A DNA stretch of 7,406 nucleotides, taken from positions 1-7,406 of the forward strand of contig JANWLJ010000126.1 in assembly GCA_025450955.1 (NCBI GenBank), in the 5' to 3' direction. The notes below the pieces were generated by a model, which was given only the letters and a program-made list of their open reading frames with translations, ran no database searches and was not told the origin of the DNA. The translations under genes were made by a program, and so were the position numbers. Source of the DNA: Polyangium sp. (in: bacteria) (GTDB taxonomy: Bacteria > Myxococcota_A > Polyangia > Palsa-1104). This document shows, piece after piece, positions 6,655-7,406 of this stretch. How positions within the stretch are numbered: the first letter of the stretch is position 1; each line of letters opens with the position of its first letter.

Positions 6655-7406
6655 TCAGCGACGGGGCGGCTGGCGAAACGGCTTTCCGCGCTTGGGAGGA
6701 TGGCCCGTGCGCGCGGGCGGTCGGGTCGCGGTCGGGCGGGCACCCGCGTGCGGGCGCGAGGCGGGGCGGGTCTCGAGCGAGCGGGCGGGCATGGGGGCGG
6801 AGCTCGGCTCGATGCGCACGTGCGGCGCGCGCGGATCGGGCTCGGCGGCGTTGGCAGTAAACGCGGCGGCGGCGGGGCCGGCGATCTCGAACAGGGTGCG
6901 GTCGCGCTCGACGCGGATCGCGCCGACCTCGCGGCGGGTGATCGCGCCGCGACGGCAAACGAGCGGGAGGATCCAGTTGGCCTCGGCGCGATCTTTGGCG
7001 CCGAGGTTGATCTGAAACACCACCATCTCGCTGCGCGCGGCCGATTTCTTCGGCGGCGGCAGGCGCGACAGCTCGACCGGCGTGAGGGTCTCGCCGGCCG
7101 GGCGCTCGGCGAGCGCGCGATCGATGAGGAGCGCGAGCATGGTCTCGGCGCCGTGCGCGGAGGTGAGCTCGGCGGCGAGCGCGCGGGCGGCCTCGCTCGG
7201 CGGAGCGGTCACCTCGCCGAGCTCCCGGCGCAGGCGCTCGCGATCGTGGGCGGCGATCGCCTCGGCGCCGGGCGGCGCGCTCCAGGTGAGGGTGAGGTGC
7301 GCCTCGGAGAACAGGCGCTCGCCGCGGCGGCGCTCGTTCTCCTCGACGACGAAGACGCTCTCGCCCTTTTTTCCGGCGCGGCCGGTGCGGCCCGACCGGT
7401 GGGTGA
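6655..7406 (-). CDS. DEAD-box RNA helicase, C-terminal part (DbpA-type RNA-binding domain), partial
   Basis: The frame is open at the right edge (reading from 7404), so the N-terminal helicase core and true start lie outside; the GTG at 7212 is internal. The visible part begins with THRSGRTGRAGKKGESVFVV, which is helicase motif VI (HRxGRTGRAG), closing the second RecA-like domain of a DEAD-box ATPase. An intermediate helical stretch (about 60-120 from the edge) leads to VVFQINLGAKDRAEANWIL...GAITRREVGAIRVERDRTLFEIAG. This resembles the RRM-like DbpA_C RNA-binding domain that directs such helicases to structured RNA, such as 23S rRNA. The last roughly 50 residues are Arg/Pro-rich and probably disordered, a basic RNA-binding tail. 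The likely role is ribosome assembly or mRNA remodelling in the cytoplasm. A DbpA/DeaD-like assignment is sound, but the exact subfamily is not fixed. It converges on the LuxR-type gene with 2 bp between stops. Confidence 0.92.
   Translation of the reverse strand, partial: THRSGRTGRAGKKGESVFVVEENERRRGERLFSEAHLTLTWSAPPGAEAIAAHDRERLRRELGEVTAPPSEAARALAAELTSAHGAETMLALLIDRALAERPAGETLTPVELSRLPPPKKSAARSEMVVFQINLGAKDRAEANWILPLVCRRGAITRREVGAIRVERDRTLFEIAGPAAAAFTANAAEPDPRAPHVRIEPSSAPMPARSLETRPASRPHAGARPTATRPPARTGHPPKRGKPFRQPPRR

Noticed and set aside
6143..6958. A 271-codon minus-strand frame over the LuxR-type gene
   Set aside because: Arg-rich, motif-free, antisense to a clear LuxR HTH domain and out of frame with the helicase.
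7210..7212. GTG at 7212 as the start of an independent 185 aa protein
   Set aside because: The same frame continues upstream to the window edge through helicase motif VI, so this is an internal Val of the DEAD-box helicase.

Overview
The window is about 70% or more GC, with long open frames on both strands and G/C-ending codons. Its gene content is a DUF4091 secreted protein, an FHA-type sigma-54 activator, orphan regulators and an EgtB. This suggests a myxobacterium or a related deltaproteobacterial lineage. That placement is inferred from gene types and base composition only; no rRNA or other marker is present.

Layout from left to right. (1) A DUF4091 / GH123-like protein enters from the left edge on the + strand. 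Its frame has no stop and runs in phase into a small membrane-anchored protein. That small gene has its own start at 1509, its own Shine-Dalgarno sequence and a promoter-like TTGACG-17-TACGCT, so the window probably holds two genes whose separating stop is missing. (2) A two-TM orphan sensor histidine kinase (minus strand) overlaps the small gene tail-to-tail by 29 bp. (3) Divergent from the kinase, across about 106 bp, is egtB, the iron-dependent sulfoxide synthase of ergothioneine biosynthesis, with a good sigma-70-like promoter and GGAGGG. (4) Between the convergent egtB and sigma-54-activator genes lies a 165 bp, nearly symmetric inverted-repeat element. It has 13 bp perfect terminal repeats and two identical-stem hairpins placed at exactly equal distances from the ends, like a MITE or REPIN. 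(5) An FHA-AAA+ (EBP) regulator on the minus strand carries GAFTHA in place of GAFTGA. (6) Head-to-head with it is a small LuxR-type HTH protein with an N-terminal coiled coil. The control region between them has repeated CGAATCT boxes and a sigma-54-like -24/-12 match. (7) The C-terminal third of a DEAD-box RNA helicase (motif VI, DbpA-type RNA-binding domain, basic tail) enters from the right edge on the minus strand.

No pathway-wide operon is visible. egtB stands without egtD, the kinase has no adjacent receiver protein, and the genes are mostly singletons arranged head-to-head or tail-to-tail. The strongest candidates for something undescribed are the symmetric 165 bp element, the FHA-EBP/LuxR divergent regulatory pair with its shared boxes and altered sigma-54 contact loop, and the stop-less junction of the first two genes. 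No tRNA, rRNA, CRISPR array or transposase gene was seen.
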